A stretch of DNA of 64,000 bases from Dysidea avara (Eukaryota > Porifera > Demospongiae > Dictyoceratida > Dysideidae). The position numbers and the translations under genes were made by a program. A model generated the notes under the pieces. The model worked only from the letters and a program-made list of their open reading frames with translations. It was not told the DNA's origin and made no database searches. The stretch lies in assembly GCF_963678975.1 (NCBI RefSeq), contig NC_089276.1:20587226-20651225 (forward strand), given 5' to 3'. Below are positions 1 to 10,320 of the stretch, piece by piece (within the stretch, counting starts at the first letter, position 1; every line of letters starts with the position of its first letter).

Positions 1-65
1 AAATTAGACACCAAAGATATCATAGTTTAAGTTAATTGTCTGTCCAGAGTGCATATTTCTCAACA
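1..65 (-). repeat. Copia 3' LTR (partial) and adjoining polypurine tract
   Basis: The inner end of the 3' LTR; the rest is left of the window. Read on the sense strand it starts TGTTGAGAAATATGC, a classic Copia LTR start. It is preceded by a purine-rich stretch (GTGAGAAGGAG, about 66-80 on the plus strand) suited to plus-strand priming. Confidence 0.85.
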
Positions 66-72
66 CTCCTTC

Positions 73-2397
73 TCACTCACAGGCAGACATTTCAATAACT
101 CCAGTCATTTTCCTTAAGTATTTTAACTTGTCCTTAGACAGTCCTTTAGTCATCATATCAGCTAACATCTCATTTGTTGGACAATAGCTCAGTTTGATAG
201 TGCTGTCTACCACTTTTTCACGAACATAGTGATACTTGATATCAATGTGCTTGGTCTTACTGTGGTATTGTGGTGACTCTGCTATTCGTATGGCTGCTTG
301 ATTGTCTTCATGAATAACAGTTGGCTTAGTTTGTTCATTGTGGAGATCTTTGAATAGTTCTCTTAGCCAAGTGATTTCCTGTGTTGCATAAGCTAGCGCA
401 ACATACTCAGCTTCAGCTGTAGACAGAGCAACACAAGTTTGCTTCTTGCTCTTCCAGCTTACTGGTGCTCCACTCACCATAAACAGGTAGCCTGAGGTAG
501 ATTTTCGATCATTTGCATCACCAGCCCAATCAGCATCTGAGTATCCAATTATTGTATCGTCATTTTCATCATTATTTGAATACATTAGTCCATAATTGAT
601 TGTGCCCTTCAGATACCTCAGAATACGCTTAACTGCCACCCAATGTTCTTTGGTTGGCTTGGAGCAGAATCTGGCAACATTACTGACAGCAAATGTGATG
701 TCTGGTCTGGTCCATCCTGAAAGATACAGCAACATGCCCACAGCAGATTGATACAAAGTAGTGTCAAACAGTTCTGAATCTTCAGTAGCTTTCAACAGCT
801 TTGTTCCTGTGGCCACTGGAGTAGCAGCAGGTTTACAGTTTTGTAGTCCAAATTTCTCCAAGACATTCTGAACATAGGATGGTTGACCAATCCAAATCTT
901 GCCAGCTTCAAAATTTTGCTTCACATTTACTCCAAGAAAATAGTGGAGTTCTCCCATGTCTTTCACTCGAAAATGTTTTCCAAGATCAGCTTTGACTTTT
1001 GCAATTGTTTGCTGTGATTTTCCAGCCAGAACAATGTCGTCAACATAAACTGCTAAGAAAAGCAAACTGTTGGTTGTGGAAACATAAATACAGGGATCAT
1101 TGGAACTCTGTTTGAAACCAAATTCTTTCAGCTGTGCATCAAGTGCTTGGTTCCAACACCGAGGAGATTGTTTGAGTCCGTAAATACTTTTCTTCAGTCG
1201 ACAAACTAGATTTTCTTGACCTTGTGCCACAAAACCCTCAGGTTGCTTCATATATACTCCCTCTTGTAGGTCACCATGGAGGAATGCAGTGGTGATATCC
1301 ATCTGGTGCAATCTCAAATTATTCATGGTGGCAAGAGCAATTACAGAGCGAACAGATTCAGATCTTACTACTGGGCTAAAAGTTTCATCATAGTCGAGCC
1401 CTTCTAGTTGAGAATACCCCTGAGCAACTAGACGAGCCTTGCATCTCTCAATAGAGCCATCAGCATTTGTCTTCACTTTAAACACCCATTTGCTTCCCAC
1501 TGCCTTTCGATCTTCTGGTAATTCTACAAGTTCCCATACATTGTTGTCATGAAGAGACCCAATTTCATTTTCCATGGCATCAAGCCACTTCTGGTTTGTT
1601 TGTGCCTCACTAACTGATTTGGGCTCCTTGAAATCTGTCACATTGCATCGTTGTCCATAGAATTCAGTCTGTTTTCTTTCACGCTCAGGACGTCTCAGCA
1701 GTGGAGGTTCAGATGAAGTGGTAGTATCTGTTGGCTCGTCTGAGTACTCTAGACACACATATATCTTTGGCTCATGTTGAATTGAATCTTCAAGACCACA
1801 TTTCTGTTCATTGAAAATAACATCTCGACTAAACATTACCTTTTTCTTAAGTGGATCATACAACCTGTAACCTTTAGTAGTAGTGCCATAACCCATCAGA
1901 ACACACTTCCTAGATTTTGAATCTAGTTTCTTTCTCTCATCTTTAGGAACATGTACAAAAGCTTGGCACCCAAAAATTCTCAAGTGATCAACTTTGGGTT
2001 TTTCCCCAGTCCAGGCCTCATATGGGGTCATCCCTTTTACTACTTTGGTAGGGCTTCGGTTACGCAGATAAGCTGCAGTTGAGAGAGCTTCACCCCAGAA
2101 TTTGTGTGGTAAGTTGGCACAAGACAGCATTGACCTAACAGTCTCAACAAGGGTTCTGTTCATACGTTCAGCCACACCATTTTGTTCTGGGTTTTTCGGT
2201 ATTGTAAGCTCATGTTTTACTCCTTCTGCTCGTAGGTGTGCTTCAAACTCAGTGGAGGTAAATTCTCCTCCATTGTCTGTGCGTATAGCTTTCAGCTTTT
2301 GACCAGTGAATCTCTCTGCCATTACTTGCCATTCACTCAAAGACTTGGTCTTTTCGCTGTAGACAATATACCCATACATATCGTGTCTTATCATCAA
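73..2397 (-). CDS. Copia polyprotein, C-terminal part: integrase, reverse transcriptase, RNase H
   Basis: A 774-residue open frame. Residues 38-80 hold the second and third integrase catalytic residues (TDNGGEF, D41; NGVAERMNRT, E77), spaced as in a DD35E core. A conserved integrase C-terminal stretch (WGEALSTAAYLRNRSPT) follows. The RT spans about residues 285-530, with MDITTAFLHGDL and the catalytic YVDD box at 451-454. RNase H follows, with YSDADWAG, STAEAEYVAL and HEDNQAAI, ending in the HIDIKYHYVRE tail typical of Copia. It makes and integrates the element's cDNA. The first integrase aspartate is in the adjoining frame (2333-3706), so one base gained or lost near 2340 splits the polyprotein. 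The stop lies just before the polypurine-like tract next to the 3' LTR. Confidence 0.93.
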   Translation of the reverse strand: MMIRHDMYGYIVYSEKTKSLSEWQVMAERFTGQKLKAIRTDNGGEFTSTEFEAHLRAEGVKHELTIPKNPEQNGVAERMNRTLVETVRSMLSCANLPHKFWGEALSTAAYLRNRSPTKVVKGMTPYEAWTGEKPKVDHLRIFGCQAFVHVPKDERKKLDSKSRKCVLMGYGTTTKGYRLYDPLKKKVMFSRDVIFNEQKCGLEDSIQHEPKIYVCLEYSDEPTDTTTSSEPPLLRRPERERKQTEFYGQRCNVTDFKEPKSVSEAQTNQKWLDAMENEIGSLHDNNVWELVELPEDRKAVGSKWVFKVKTNADGSIERCKARLVAQGYSQLEGLDYDETFSPVVRSESVRSVIALATMNNLRLHQMDITTAFLHGDLQEGVYMKQPEGFVAQGQENLVCRLKKSIYGLKQSPRCWNQALDAQLKEFGFKQSSNDPCIYVSTTNSLLFLAVYVDDIVLAGKSQQTIAKVKADLGKHFRVKDMGELHYFLGVNVKQNFEAGKIWIGQPSYVQNVLEKFGLQNCKPAATPVATGTKLLKATEDSELFDTTLYQSAVGMLLYLSGWTRPDITFAVSNVARFCSKPTKEHWVAVKRILRYLKGTINYGLMYSNNDENDDTIIGYSDADWAGDANDRKSTSGYLFMVSGAPVSWKSKKQTCVALSTAEAEYVALAYATQEITWLRELFKDLHNEQTKPTVIHEDNQAAIRIAESPQYHSKTKHIDIKYHYVREKVVDSTIKLSYCPTNEMLADMMTKGLSKDKLKYLRKMTGVIEMSACE

Positions 2398-3706
2398 TAA
2401 ATGTCAGAAAATATTCTGCACCACCTAGTGATTTCTCATTCATTTTCCCACACACATCACTGTGAACAAGCTCTAATAACTGATCTGCCCTTCTACTACT
2501 GGGGGTAAACTTGTTTCGGTGCTGTTTTCCTTGAGGACAGGCTTCACAAAAGGTAAGGTCTTGAGACAAATTAAAATCAAAGCCATCAACAAGATTTTTG
2601 TTTGCTAACTTTTGAAGGCTACTCATACCAAGGTGACCATAACGTTTGTGCCACAAATCTTCTTTTGTTTCAGGTTGTTTAGCAACATTGACTCTTTCAT
2701 GGTTAGGTTTGTGGTCAAGTTGGTAAAGACTTCCTACTTTGGCAGCCTTGGCAACAATCTTGTGGTTTCTGTCTAGTATATAGTAAGCTGACTTTGTAAA
2801 CTTTACCACTTTGCCTGTCTGAGAGGCTTTGGTCACACTGATTAAATTATATGCAAGTTTTGGCACATAGAGAACATCATGTAATGTACAAGACTTTGAC
2901 TCACCATTTGGTAATGTCACTTCTAAAACCACTTTCCCTCTTCCAGTAGCTGTGAGAGAATGTCCATCTCCCAAAACCACATCTATTGGTTCTTTTATTT
3001 GATAGAGGGCTGTAAAACTCTTTTTATCATGACACATGTGACATGTAGCTCCTGAGTCAACAATCCAGGCACATTTCTCATTTTGGCTTAATGCTGACAA
3101 TGCATGGCTTGCAATCAATCCAGAACTTTCACTGTCTGAACTTTTGGCATGTACAGATACTGGAGCTGCTTTGTGAGTCTTTTTCTTTTCATCTTTCTCC
3201 TTCTGACGCTCCTTCTCTACTTTAATTAGGTCACGGCAGTACTTTCTGATGTGCCCCAGTCGCCCACAATGGTTACATCTCATTGGTCTTTTTCTAAAAT
3301 GTTTCTGTGACACGAATGCACCATCTGCAGTTGGAGGTTTATCCTTTGACTTTCTCTCTTGGCGCAGAATACGTTCTGTAACAACTTCAAACTTTGGCAC
3401 ACCTTCATTTGCTTCGAGTGCAGTTACCAAAACATTGTAAGACTCTGGCAGGCTTGCAAGGAGGTACACAACACAATCCTCCTCTGAAACAGTTTCTCCA
3501 GCAACAGAAAGTGAGTCAAATAGTTCAGTCATAACTTTTATATGTGACTGTGCTGATTCTCCATCCTTCAATTGAAGGGAGTGAAGTTTGCGGCGTAGGT
3601 CAAGTCTTGTTGCCCAAGTTTTCTTCTCAAATTGTCCTGCTAACTTTCCCCAAACAACAACAGGATCAGTTGGATCGCTTATGAGATACAGGAGCGAAGT
3701 ATCCAC
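2333..3706 (-). pseudogene. Copia gag (C-terminal), protease and N-terminal integrase, frame-broken
   Basis: A 457-residue frame covering gag downstream of its first ~75 residues. It has a CCHC zinc knuckle (CNHCGRLGHIRKYC, residues 144-157), a basic linker, the aspartic protease signature WIVDSGATCHM (active-site DSGA at 217-220), the GAG-pre-integrase zinc domain (LWHKRYGHLG...CEAC, 350-390) and the first integrase aspartate in HSDVCG (417). The frame ends in a stop just after RKDQVFE and continues in the neighbouring frame, so integrase is split. It also lacks the gag start, which is in a third frame. All domains are otherwise well preserved, which suggests recent breakage or sequencing indels. 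Confidence 0.9.
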
Positions 3707-3903
3707 AGACAGAACAGAGCTCTATCTCTTCTTGCAGCAAATTTTGATTGTTCTGCAGCATTGCCAGTAGGTGCAACTTCTTCTCCAGTTACTATTTTCC
3801 ACAAGCCTTCTTTCATCAGAGCCATCTTACACTGTATCTTCCAGGTGGGATAGTTGGTGCCATTTAATGGAACAACAGCAGTAGCAATCTTAGACTCAGC
3901 CAT
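3679..3903 (-). pseudogene. Copia gag N-terminus, frame-broken
   Basis: The likely polyprotein start is the ATG at 3903 (MAESKIATAVVPLNGTNY), giving the conserved gag opening L-x-G-x-N-Y-x-x-W-K seen in Copia capsid proteins. An upstream in-frame ATG at 3930 is possible but lies close to the primer-binding site and is less typical. The frame runs on into a stop at 3679. The homologous reading moves to the next frame around 3705, where a small deletion is the simplest explanation. The leader between the PBS and this ATG is about 75 bp. Confidence 0.8.
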
Positions 3904-3978
3904 AGTAACGAAGTAGGTAAAACAGTTCAAATAATACCAGGAAATGTCTCTCTACTTCAAACTAATACTCAACTAGGA

Positions 3979-3992
3979 CTGGGCCCATAACC
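3979..3992 (-). other. Copia primer-binding site matching the initiator tRNA anticodon stem-loop
   Basis: The plus strand reads CTGGGCCCATAACC, identical to the anticodon stem and loop of metazoan initiator tRNA-Met. On the element's sense strand it is the complement and sits immediately after the LTR end (AACA). Drosophila copia is known to prime from an internal 5' fragment of initiator tRNA-Met rather than from the tRNA 3' end, and this site fits that mode. Confidence 0.85.
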
Positions 3993-4235
3993 TGTTAGCA
4001 TGTAGCGCTAGCGGATGGCTCAAAAGTTTAAACAACACAAAATAATTCAAGTAACTGCACTAAATTTTACAAGCACACATCTGTTTATATAGTACTACAG
4101 GGAGAAAGTTCTAGACCTACTAAAAATAGCTAAAAAACTAAAACTCTAAATAAGTACAACCATGAATAAAATTAGACACCAAAGATATCATAGTTTAAGT
4201 TAATTGTCTGTCCAGAGTGCATATTTCTAGCTACA
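3993..4235 (-). repeat. Copia 5' LTR
   Basis: On the plus strand it starts TGTTAG at 3993, directly beside the PBS. It shares 60 identical bases (4169-4228) with the window start, and the left copy ends CAACA, so the LTR has TGTT...AACA termini. It is about 236-243 bp. The right outer end reads AGCTACA instead of CAACA, so the terminus is altered or slightly shifted. Confidence 0.85.
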
Positions 4236-4531
4236 TCAATAACTGTCTGTTTGATTTTTGTGTAATTTTTGATAGCATTTTTCACAAAGTTAAGCCCATT
4301 ACAAGACCACAACCACCCTTCTAAGTTTGTTACATTCTTGACTAGCCCCCTGAACATTTCAGAATACTAAAGCCCTTTAGAGCATTGTGGATAAGTAATG
4401 GTACATGTTAGATAGTCTGTCCTATGTATTTGGTGTGGTGCATCTTGGTATATATGTTTGTCATGTGTATTGTATTCATATGGCATCTCACCTTGCTGTA
4501 TGTGTGTAGCTATTACCTTCTTACTCTGTAG
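4236..4531. other. Unannotated flank between Copia and receptor exon
   Basis: About 300 bp of flanking DNA. A 61-codon minus-strand open frame crosses the LTR border here and has no recognisable content. If the receptor gene continues upstream, this is intron sequence into which Copia inserted. Confidence 0.3.
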
Positions 4532-4587
4532 GTTTCGTTTCCCTCAGATCTACATTGTCTACAATACCATTGATGATATTATAATTT
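4532..4587 (+). CDS. Receptor exon: start of TM2
   Basis: A 56-nt exon between a polypyrimidine tract ending CTCTGTAG and the donor GTAAGT at 4588. It encodes FRFPQIYIVYNTIDDIII and ends in phase 1, so the split codon TTG (Leu) completes in the next exon. It starts with the last base of a split codon, so another exon must lie upstream. Confidence 0.6.
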
Positions 4588-7500
4588 GTAAGTTTAGTAT
4601 TGTCTTACACATTATTTAGTAAAGTGGTTCACAATGTAGAGACACTATTTATGCACAGATTGTGAATTAGAGTGTATGATTACATCTCATGTGAATCAAG
4701 ACACTATGTAGTATTAAATAGGTGACAATGTGACATCATGGTTGGGTGCTTGTTATTGTCGAGACCAGGCAAACTGATGTAGAGATTTTACTTTACTTTT
4801 TTGGCTGATGCATGGGTTTAACACATTATCCAAAGGCCTATACCACTAAAAGACAGTTCTGCTGCAGTTCTCTCAATATTAAAATGGTTACCTTTCACAC
4901 CCCAAGTTTACAAAATTAATATATTTATGACACACTCAATGTGTTTGGTAGCTATTTTGATTTATATTCATAGTGCTTAAGGGTGAGAGATTGTGTGCTT
5001 GTAGGCTGCCAAATATCACCATAAACTGTGAGTACATAATAGTTTTTTTACACTTGACCAACACAGTTACAATGTATCTGGTAGTCTTATCTGATTAAAC
5101 TGCACATATGTAGTGTTTACCATAACTAATTAATTTGTTTTTATATAGTGATATTGCTCATACTCCCATTATCAATTGGCTCCTCAAAGTTTCTCTGCTC
5201 CGATCACAATTTGCTCGAGGCACTGCAGTCTCCAACAAGATACTGTTTAACACAAGGTGAGTACAACTGGTTTCTATAAGTGAAGGTGGTGGCAGAAGTT
5301 GTTGATGTGAATAGGGGGTTGACTAATTCATTATTATGTATGGAATCTATGGGAGCTACAGTCCCACAGAAGCTGTAAAATGTACCAGAATATAAGCATT
5401 TCAACTATATTTTTATGTTCTAAGGAACTTTGATTGCTTCATTTGAATATTTGAATGTATTATTTTAAGAAAGTGTCAGTCTTTTTTCTGTAAATTTTAT
5501 CCAATATAATTATGTCATTTCTGCCAGATGATGGCAAACTATAAATCTCACTTAGTGGCCATTTTTCCATCTCATTATAGTGGCCAATGCTATTAAGTCT
5601 CAAAAATAAACAAGGTGTGCTTTAATAAGACTGCATGCTTTAGTCTCATGGGTTTACTCAAGAGTAAATAGTAGCGCCTGAGAATAGCATCTTAATAGCC
5701 AAAGACTGAGCTTGAATTCGCCAAATTTTATTTCGCCAAATGTAATTTAGCTGGCTATTTGCCAAAGTTTATCCCCACCAAAATTTGCCTCTATACGGTA
5801 TTAATGACGTTAATTGTACTTATGTACATGCATTACTTTTATGACACAGAACAGTTTTACTGCAAAGTCTATCCAAACTAGACCCTAACTGGTTGTGCCA
5901 GCATAATTTAAAGCTTAATAGGTAATCAAAAGCATCAAGCACAACACCAGCATAATAGCAAAAGTTTTAAAAATCTAATTAAAACGTGCAATGCATGTGC
6001 CAGAAAAAGCAAATAATGAACACAATTCTTATTGTTATAGCATTAAAGATCTCACCCTACAAAAAGACCTGTTTCAAATGCATGAATACAGTGCTCCCTC
6101 AATTATCCAACTCCCTTGGGACCAAGGTATGTTAGATAATCAAACGTTCGTATAATTGAAGCCGATTCATATATTCAAATACTCAAATAGAACATACATC
6201 TTAGACAGAACATCCTAATAGAGCAATCGTTTCTACTGTTCGGATAACCAAGTGTTTGAATAATAGAGGTTTGAATAATCAAGGGAGTGCTGTATTACTC
6301 AAAACACTAGGTGAACTGTTTCTTGGCTGGCTACACACACTTTGCAGAACTAAGATTGAGATACTCTAATACAGCAGTCAGGAAAACTGATCATATTTTA
6401 AAAAAACAGTCAGTTCTGGGTCATAATCTTGATTTTGAAAGCATAATAATGTGAGCATAATAGGCTGAGAACTGTTCAAAAGCATAGTGGGTAAAAATTT
6501 GAGTGTAATAGGCCAGGCCAGGGCTGACTCCAAACATTGATGTTACATGTGTTACATACATAATGGTATAGGACTGGTGTTATATAGTTGTTCACTGTTG
6601 TGGGTGTTGTCAATTTATAGGATTCATTGTACAAACGGGATTTCTCTACTTCTTGGGTTTCTGGCTATTTCATTTAGGACACTTGCTTTTTGCATTGGCA
6701 TTTCCACTAAAGGCCAAGATGTTTATGGAGAATCATGCTACAAAATGTCATGCTATAGAAGTGACAATTGTACTAGTATTGGGATCTCTTCCTGGTGCTA
6801 TTATTGCTGGTACTTCAGGCTACCAGATTGACAGATTTCCACCAGATTTGTGTCTTCCTATTGACTCTAATGTTTTCTTTTATACATTCACATTGCCAAT
6901 TGCAATTGGAGCTACAATTGGTTTGAGTATGTTACTTACAACGTTTTGGATTTTACGTCGAGTAAGTGTACAGTACTTTTTTGGTATGTCCTGTAGTCAC
7001 ACTGTATGCAGATACTAATTCCACATACATATGTATTCAATGTTAGCTACAGTAAAACAACGCTTGTCAAGACAGTGTACTAGTAATAGTGATACTCTAA
7101 TAGAGCAGTCACATCCTATTAGAACAATCAGCAATAGGCCATGTCACTGCATGTGTGAAGCAATAAATTTTAATAAAATTGATGCATAAAGTCTTACAAA
7201 GCTATGTTGTGCTGTTGAAAAGGAAGAAAAAGATAGATATAGGCTTGGGCCAATTATGCCGGCATAATTGCGAGCATAATAGGTTAGCAATGCCAGCATA
7301 GCTATTTTCAAGAATTTTAATTAAAATCTGCTATGTGTGTGCCAAAGATGTAACAAAATATGGACACATTACTGCATTCATATGAAAATGTGTAATGTTA
7401 ACTGTTTCTGCTGATTATTCACACTTCGCAGAAAATGATCAAGATACTCTAATAGAGCAGTCACTTACTCTAATACAGCAGTCAGGAAATATTGATAAAT

Positions 7501-8653
7501 TGAGCTAATAATATCCACGCAAAAACAGCCAAGCTGCTGTATAAAAGGGTGTGGCCTTCAAAACGCCTGGGTGAAAAAAGTTGTGAAATCAAAGGTGGTG
7601 GCCATGAAATGGCTGCAATGATGTGGATAATAATAAATTTAACGCATTGATTATCATCAACATCATTGCAGCTATTTCATTGTCACCACTTTTCAACTTG
7701 TTTCACCCAGGCTTTTTGAAGGCCATACCCTTTTATATAGCTTGGCTGTTTTTGCGTGGATTTCACTTAGTTTTAATATATGCCCAAAGCCAACCATAAA
7801 CTGGCTTTGTCATTAGTGCTGTGAACCTGCAGAGTTTACTAAAACCGGTTATTGGAAGGTGAATAATTGGATATTGACCAGTTATTGTCTGATTGTAAAT
7901 TAGCAGACATTATGGCACTAAACATGCCTTTTGGAAGCCTTAGGGTGGTACCAAAATGACCATCAACATCCTGCCTTACAATAACAGCTATTACAAGCAC
8001 ATATTTACACAGGTTATCTTGTGATGTTTAACACTTGTCAGCAGGGGTAATTTATGGTTTACCAAGTGGGTGGGCAAAACTGGTTAAAAGGCTTCTTAGC
8101 CAATAATTGGCTTGACCTAGACAATACCGGTTAATAATTGGTTTTTCCATACCGGTTCACAACACAATTTGTCATGCATAACTATCATGGTATTGAAGCA
8201 TACTATTGAACAATTCTAGTGATAATAATTATATTGTATTCAATTTTACAGATGAATGCAGCTAGATCACAAGAAGAATACTCATGCAATCCAAAAGATA
8301 TTCTTGTGTTGCTTAAAAGTTTCTGGACTGGTTTTTCAACTCCAGAGACCAAACTGTTTGTTCTATTCTGGTACTACATATTAGTTATATTCGTCCTTTT
8401 AGCACATTTCACTGATATACTACTATCAGCGAACTCTACAGTTGAGCAACTACAAAATTACTTCACTTGTTCCATTGCTGGGTACAGACCTGAATGTGAT
8501 GTTCACCAAGATGAATTAGAAGATGTATACCGTGCAAGCTATTTCCTAGACTTAGCTGCTCTAATGTTATTGTGCTCCATTACTTTGAGCAATCTGACTT
8601 ACGTCCTACAGTACTATGACATCAAAAGGTTTCTACGGAGATTTTTTACTTAA
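4532..8653 (+). CDS. Class-F-like (Frizzled/Smoothened-like) seven-transmembrane receptor, TM2-TM7, four exons
   Basis: I join four exons: 4532-4587, 5149-5256, 6621-6961 and 8252-8653. All junctions are GT-AG with matching phases (phase 1, phase 1, phase 0), giving about 301 residues in this window. The order of hydrophobic segments matches TM2 to TM7 of a 7TM receptor. FRFPQIY before TM2 resembles the RYPERP start of Frizzled TM2. An ECL1 cysteine (KFLCSD), a TM3 start (CLTQGFIVQTGFLYF), an H-x-I-E motif into TM4 (GSLPGA) and an ECL2 cysteine (PPDLCLP) align with Frizzled landmarks. ECL3 has two cysteines (FTCSIAGYRPEC). After TM7 a short basic tail (IKRFLRRFFT) ends the protein, and the Dishevelled-binding KTxxxW motif is absent. 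So it is class-F-like but not a canonical Frizzled. TM1 and the ectodomain are not in the window and presumably lie left of Copia. The family assignment is inference; the 7TM nature is firm. Confidence 0.72.
5149..5256 (+). CDS. Receptor exon: TM2 and first extracellular loop
   Basis: 108 nt, acceptor TTTATATAG, donor GTGAGT at 5257. It encodes the rest of TM2 (ILLILPLSIG) and a loop with two cysteines (KFLCSDHN; TRYCLTQ). The terminal G pairs with GA of the next exon to make Gly. Confidence 0.65.
6089..6292. mobile_element. Pogo/Tigger-like MITE in receptor intron
   Basis: 204 bp with imperfect inverted ends (CAGTGCTCCCTCAATTATCC against the complement of the right end) flanked by TA on both sides (6087-6088, 6293-6294). 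The ends resemble pogo-type TIRs (CAGT...TTATCC). It has no coding capacity. The internal part carries one copy of the dispersed CTAATAGAGCA motif. Confidence 0.75.
6621..6961 (+). CDS. Receptor exon: TM3 to TM5
   Basis: 341 nt, acceptor CAATTTATAG, donor GTAAGT at 6962. Three hydrophobic helices: TM3 (GFLYFLGFWLFHLGHLLF), TM4 (IEVTIVLVLGSLPGAIIAG) and TM5 (FTLPIAIGATIGLSMLL), followed by a basic turn (ILRR) at the exon end. Confidence 0.75.
7513..7760. repeat. Foldback MITE (solo variant) in receptor intron
   Basis: Two arms of about 105 bp in inverted orientation. The left arm has AAAACAGCCAAGCTG and CCTGGGTGAAAAAAGTTGTG, and the right arm is their complement. It is a diverged relative of the foldbacks at 10321, 15271, 39156, 49939 and 58519. 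A short AAAGCC...GGCTTT palindrome follows at about 7790-7810, as in those copies. Confidence 0.75.
8252..8653 (+). CDS. Receptor last exon: ICL3, TM6, TM7, C-terminus
   Basis: The acceptor TTTTACAG ends at 8251; 133 codons and a TAA stop follow. ICL3 leads into TM6 (KLFVLFWYYILVIFVLL), then an extracellular loop with an N-glycosylation sequon (ANST) and two cysteines, then TM7 (LAALMLLCSITLSNLTYV) and a short basic tail. Confidence 0.75.
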   Translation: MNAARSQEEYSCNPKDILVLLKSFWTGFSTPETKLFVLFWYYILVIFVLLAHFTDILLSANSTVEQLQNYFTCSIAGYRPECDVHQDELEDVYRASYFLDLAALMLLCSITLSNLTYVLQYYDIKRFLRRFFT

Positions 8654-8714
8654 CATTAATATGTACATACTTATCTAACATGTTTATATTTTCTTATAGC
8701 TACCTCAATATTTT

Positions 8715-8720
8715 AATAAA
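8715..8720 (+). terminator. Poly(A) signal of the receptor gene
   Basis: AATAAA 62 bp after the stop codon of the last receptor exon, in an AT-rich 3' region. Confidence 0.6.
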
Positions 8721-9515
8721 CATGAATTTTATTATTATCCTAGAAATAGTTGCTACCAATATTCTTATGTGTAAATGCTCTTAATGTGTAATATTGAAGA
8801 CTATTAATAGTACAACTGTATTACCACTGCTGGTTGGGAATACTTACTGAGTCACACAGCAAAAATAGTGTTCCAATACTACCTATACGAACTTCGTCTT
8901 TAGTCAGTATTGAACAACTAGTTACCACTGCTGATTGGGAATACTTACCAGGTCATGATCAGCTGATCACATTAAAGTGATGAATGGTTTGGTTTTAGAA
9001 ATGAGCAATTTCTTATGGTAGTTTTTTTCTTCCAGAAGTTTAATTTAGTTTCATTTCTAGTTACACTTATACTATTGCAGATTTATAATCATTTATTAAA
9101 AATGTAGTAGTGGCATAGAATCCCTCAAATATAGGCACTATGTTGGAGAATAATTATGTAAAGAGGTGCCCTGGTGTACTAATGTCATTATGTTAGGACA
9201 ATGAGTATAGATAGTCTTTGTAAAAAGTTTGGCAACTATATATTCAGGGATGTCTTGAAAGAGGTTTTTCACTTATATCACTAATTAGCTAACACAGTAT
9301 TCTTACAACCCTAATTTTTCATATAAAAAGTTGATACCTAATTTATGAAAATAGCTAATACCATAGCACATACTATAAGCTATTTGCATTTCTTATATTT
9401 AGCAATCTTCATGTTTACATGGTATTTTCCCCATCATTACCAATAATTTGGAAGACATATACTGTATTAACAGTAATCTAACTACTAGCCTTCATTGAAT
9501 ATAGCAACATGTTCT
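8721..9515. other. Intergenic, no gene seen
   Basis: AT-rich DNA downstream of the receptor. A short direct repeat (TTACCACTGCTG, at about 8820 and 8925) is the only structure I see. Confidence 0.4.
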
Positions 9516-10300
9516 CCTAGTGGGAGAAGAAATTATCTTGTAGATAGTTCAGCTACAAACAAATCACCCTGTAGAGAGATCAGCTAGAAGAAGTTACCTT
9601 GTAGAGAGTTCAGCTACAAATTTAAAGAAACCATCATGTGGAGAGTTCAGCTGCAAACAAATCACCTGTAGAGAGTTCAGCTACACAGAAACCACCATGT
9701 AGGGAGTTCAGCTAGAAGAAGTTACCTTGTAGAGAGTTCAGCTACAAAGAAACCATCATGAAGAGAGTTCAGCTGCAAACAAATCTCCCTGTAGAGAGTT
9801 CAGTTAGAAGAAGTTACCTTGTAGAGAGTTCAGCTACAGTAAAAAGAAACCACCATGTAGAGAGTTCAGCTGCAAAGAAATCACCCTGTATATAGAAAAT
9901 TCTGCCACAAACAAATTGCCTGTAGAAAGATCAGTTAGAAGAAGTTATCTTGTAGAGAGTTCAGCTACAAAGAAACCACCATGTAGAGGGTTCAGCTAGA
10001 AGAAATTACCTTGTAGAGAGTTCAGCTACAAAGAAACCATCATCTAGATAGTTCAGCTGCAAACAAATCACCTGTAGAGAGTTCAGCTACAAACAAATCT
10101 CCCTGTAGAGAGATCAGTTAGAAGAAGTTACCTTGTAGAGAGTTCAGCTACAAAGAAACCATTCTGTAAAGAGCTCAGCAGTAAAAAAATCACCTGTACA
10201 GAATCCAGCTACAAATAAATCACCCTGTAGAGAGAACAGCTAGAAGAAGTTACCCTGAAGAGTGTTCAGTTACAAAGAAACCACCATGGACAGTTCTGTA
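9516..10300 (-). repeat. Minisatellite arm of element A (left)
   Basis: About 25 degenerate monomers of roughly 31 bp, reverse complement of the TAGCTGAACTCTCTACA type (read here as TGTAGAGAGTTCAGCTA). Confidence 0.85.
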
Positions 10301-10320
10301 ATAAATATATGTATTATATA

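Larger units (their letters stand above)
1..4235 (-). mobile_element. Ty1/Copia LTR retrotransposon, left LTR truncated by window edge
   Basis: The element reads right to left: 5' LTR (3993 to about 4228-4235), primer-binding site, gag, protease, integrase, RT and RNase H, then the start of the 3' LTR (1-65). Bases 1-60 are identical to 4169-4228, so both LTR copies are present and the insertion looks young. The domain order protease, integrase, RT, RNase H is diagnostic for Copia rather than Gypsy. The coding region is broken by two frame changes (near 3700 and 2340), so this copy is probably non-autonomous unless those are sequence errors. The outer end of the right LTR departs from the left copy after 4228, so the outer boundary is uncertain by a few bases. 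The left LTR and its flanking duplication lie outside the window. Confidence 0.95.

Noticed and set aside
4172-4357. 61-codon minus-strand frame next to Copia
   Set aside because: It crosses the LTR boundary, so it cannot be a single ancestral gene; composition gives no support.
8870-8910. CTATACGAACTTCGT resembling a lox-like recombination half-site
   Set aside because: No second inverted half-site with proper spacing; coincidence.
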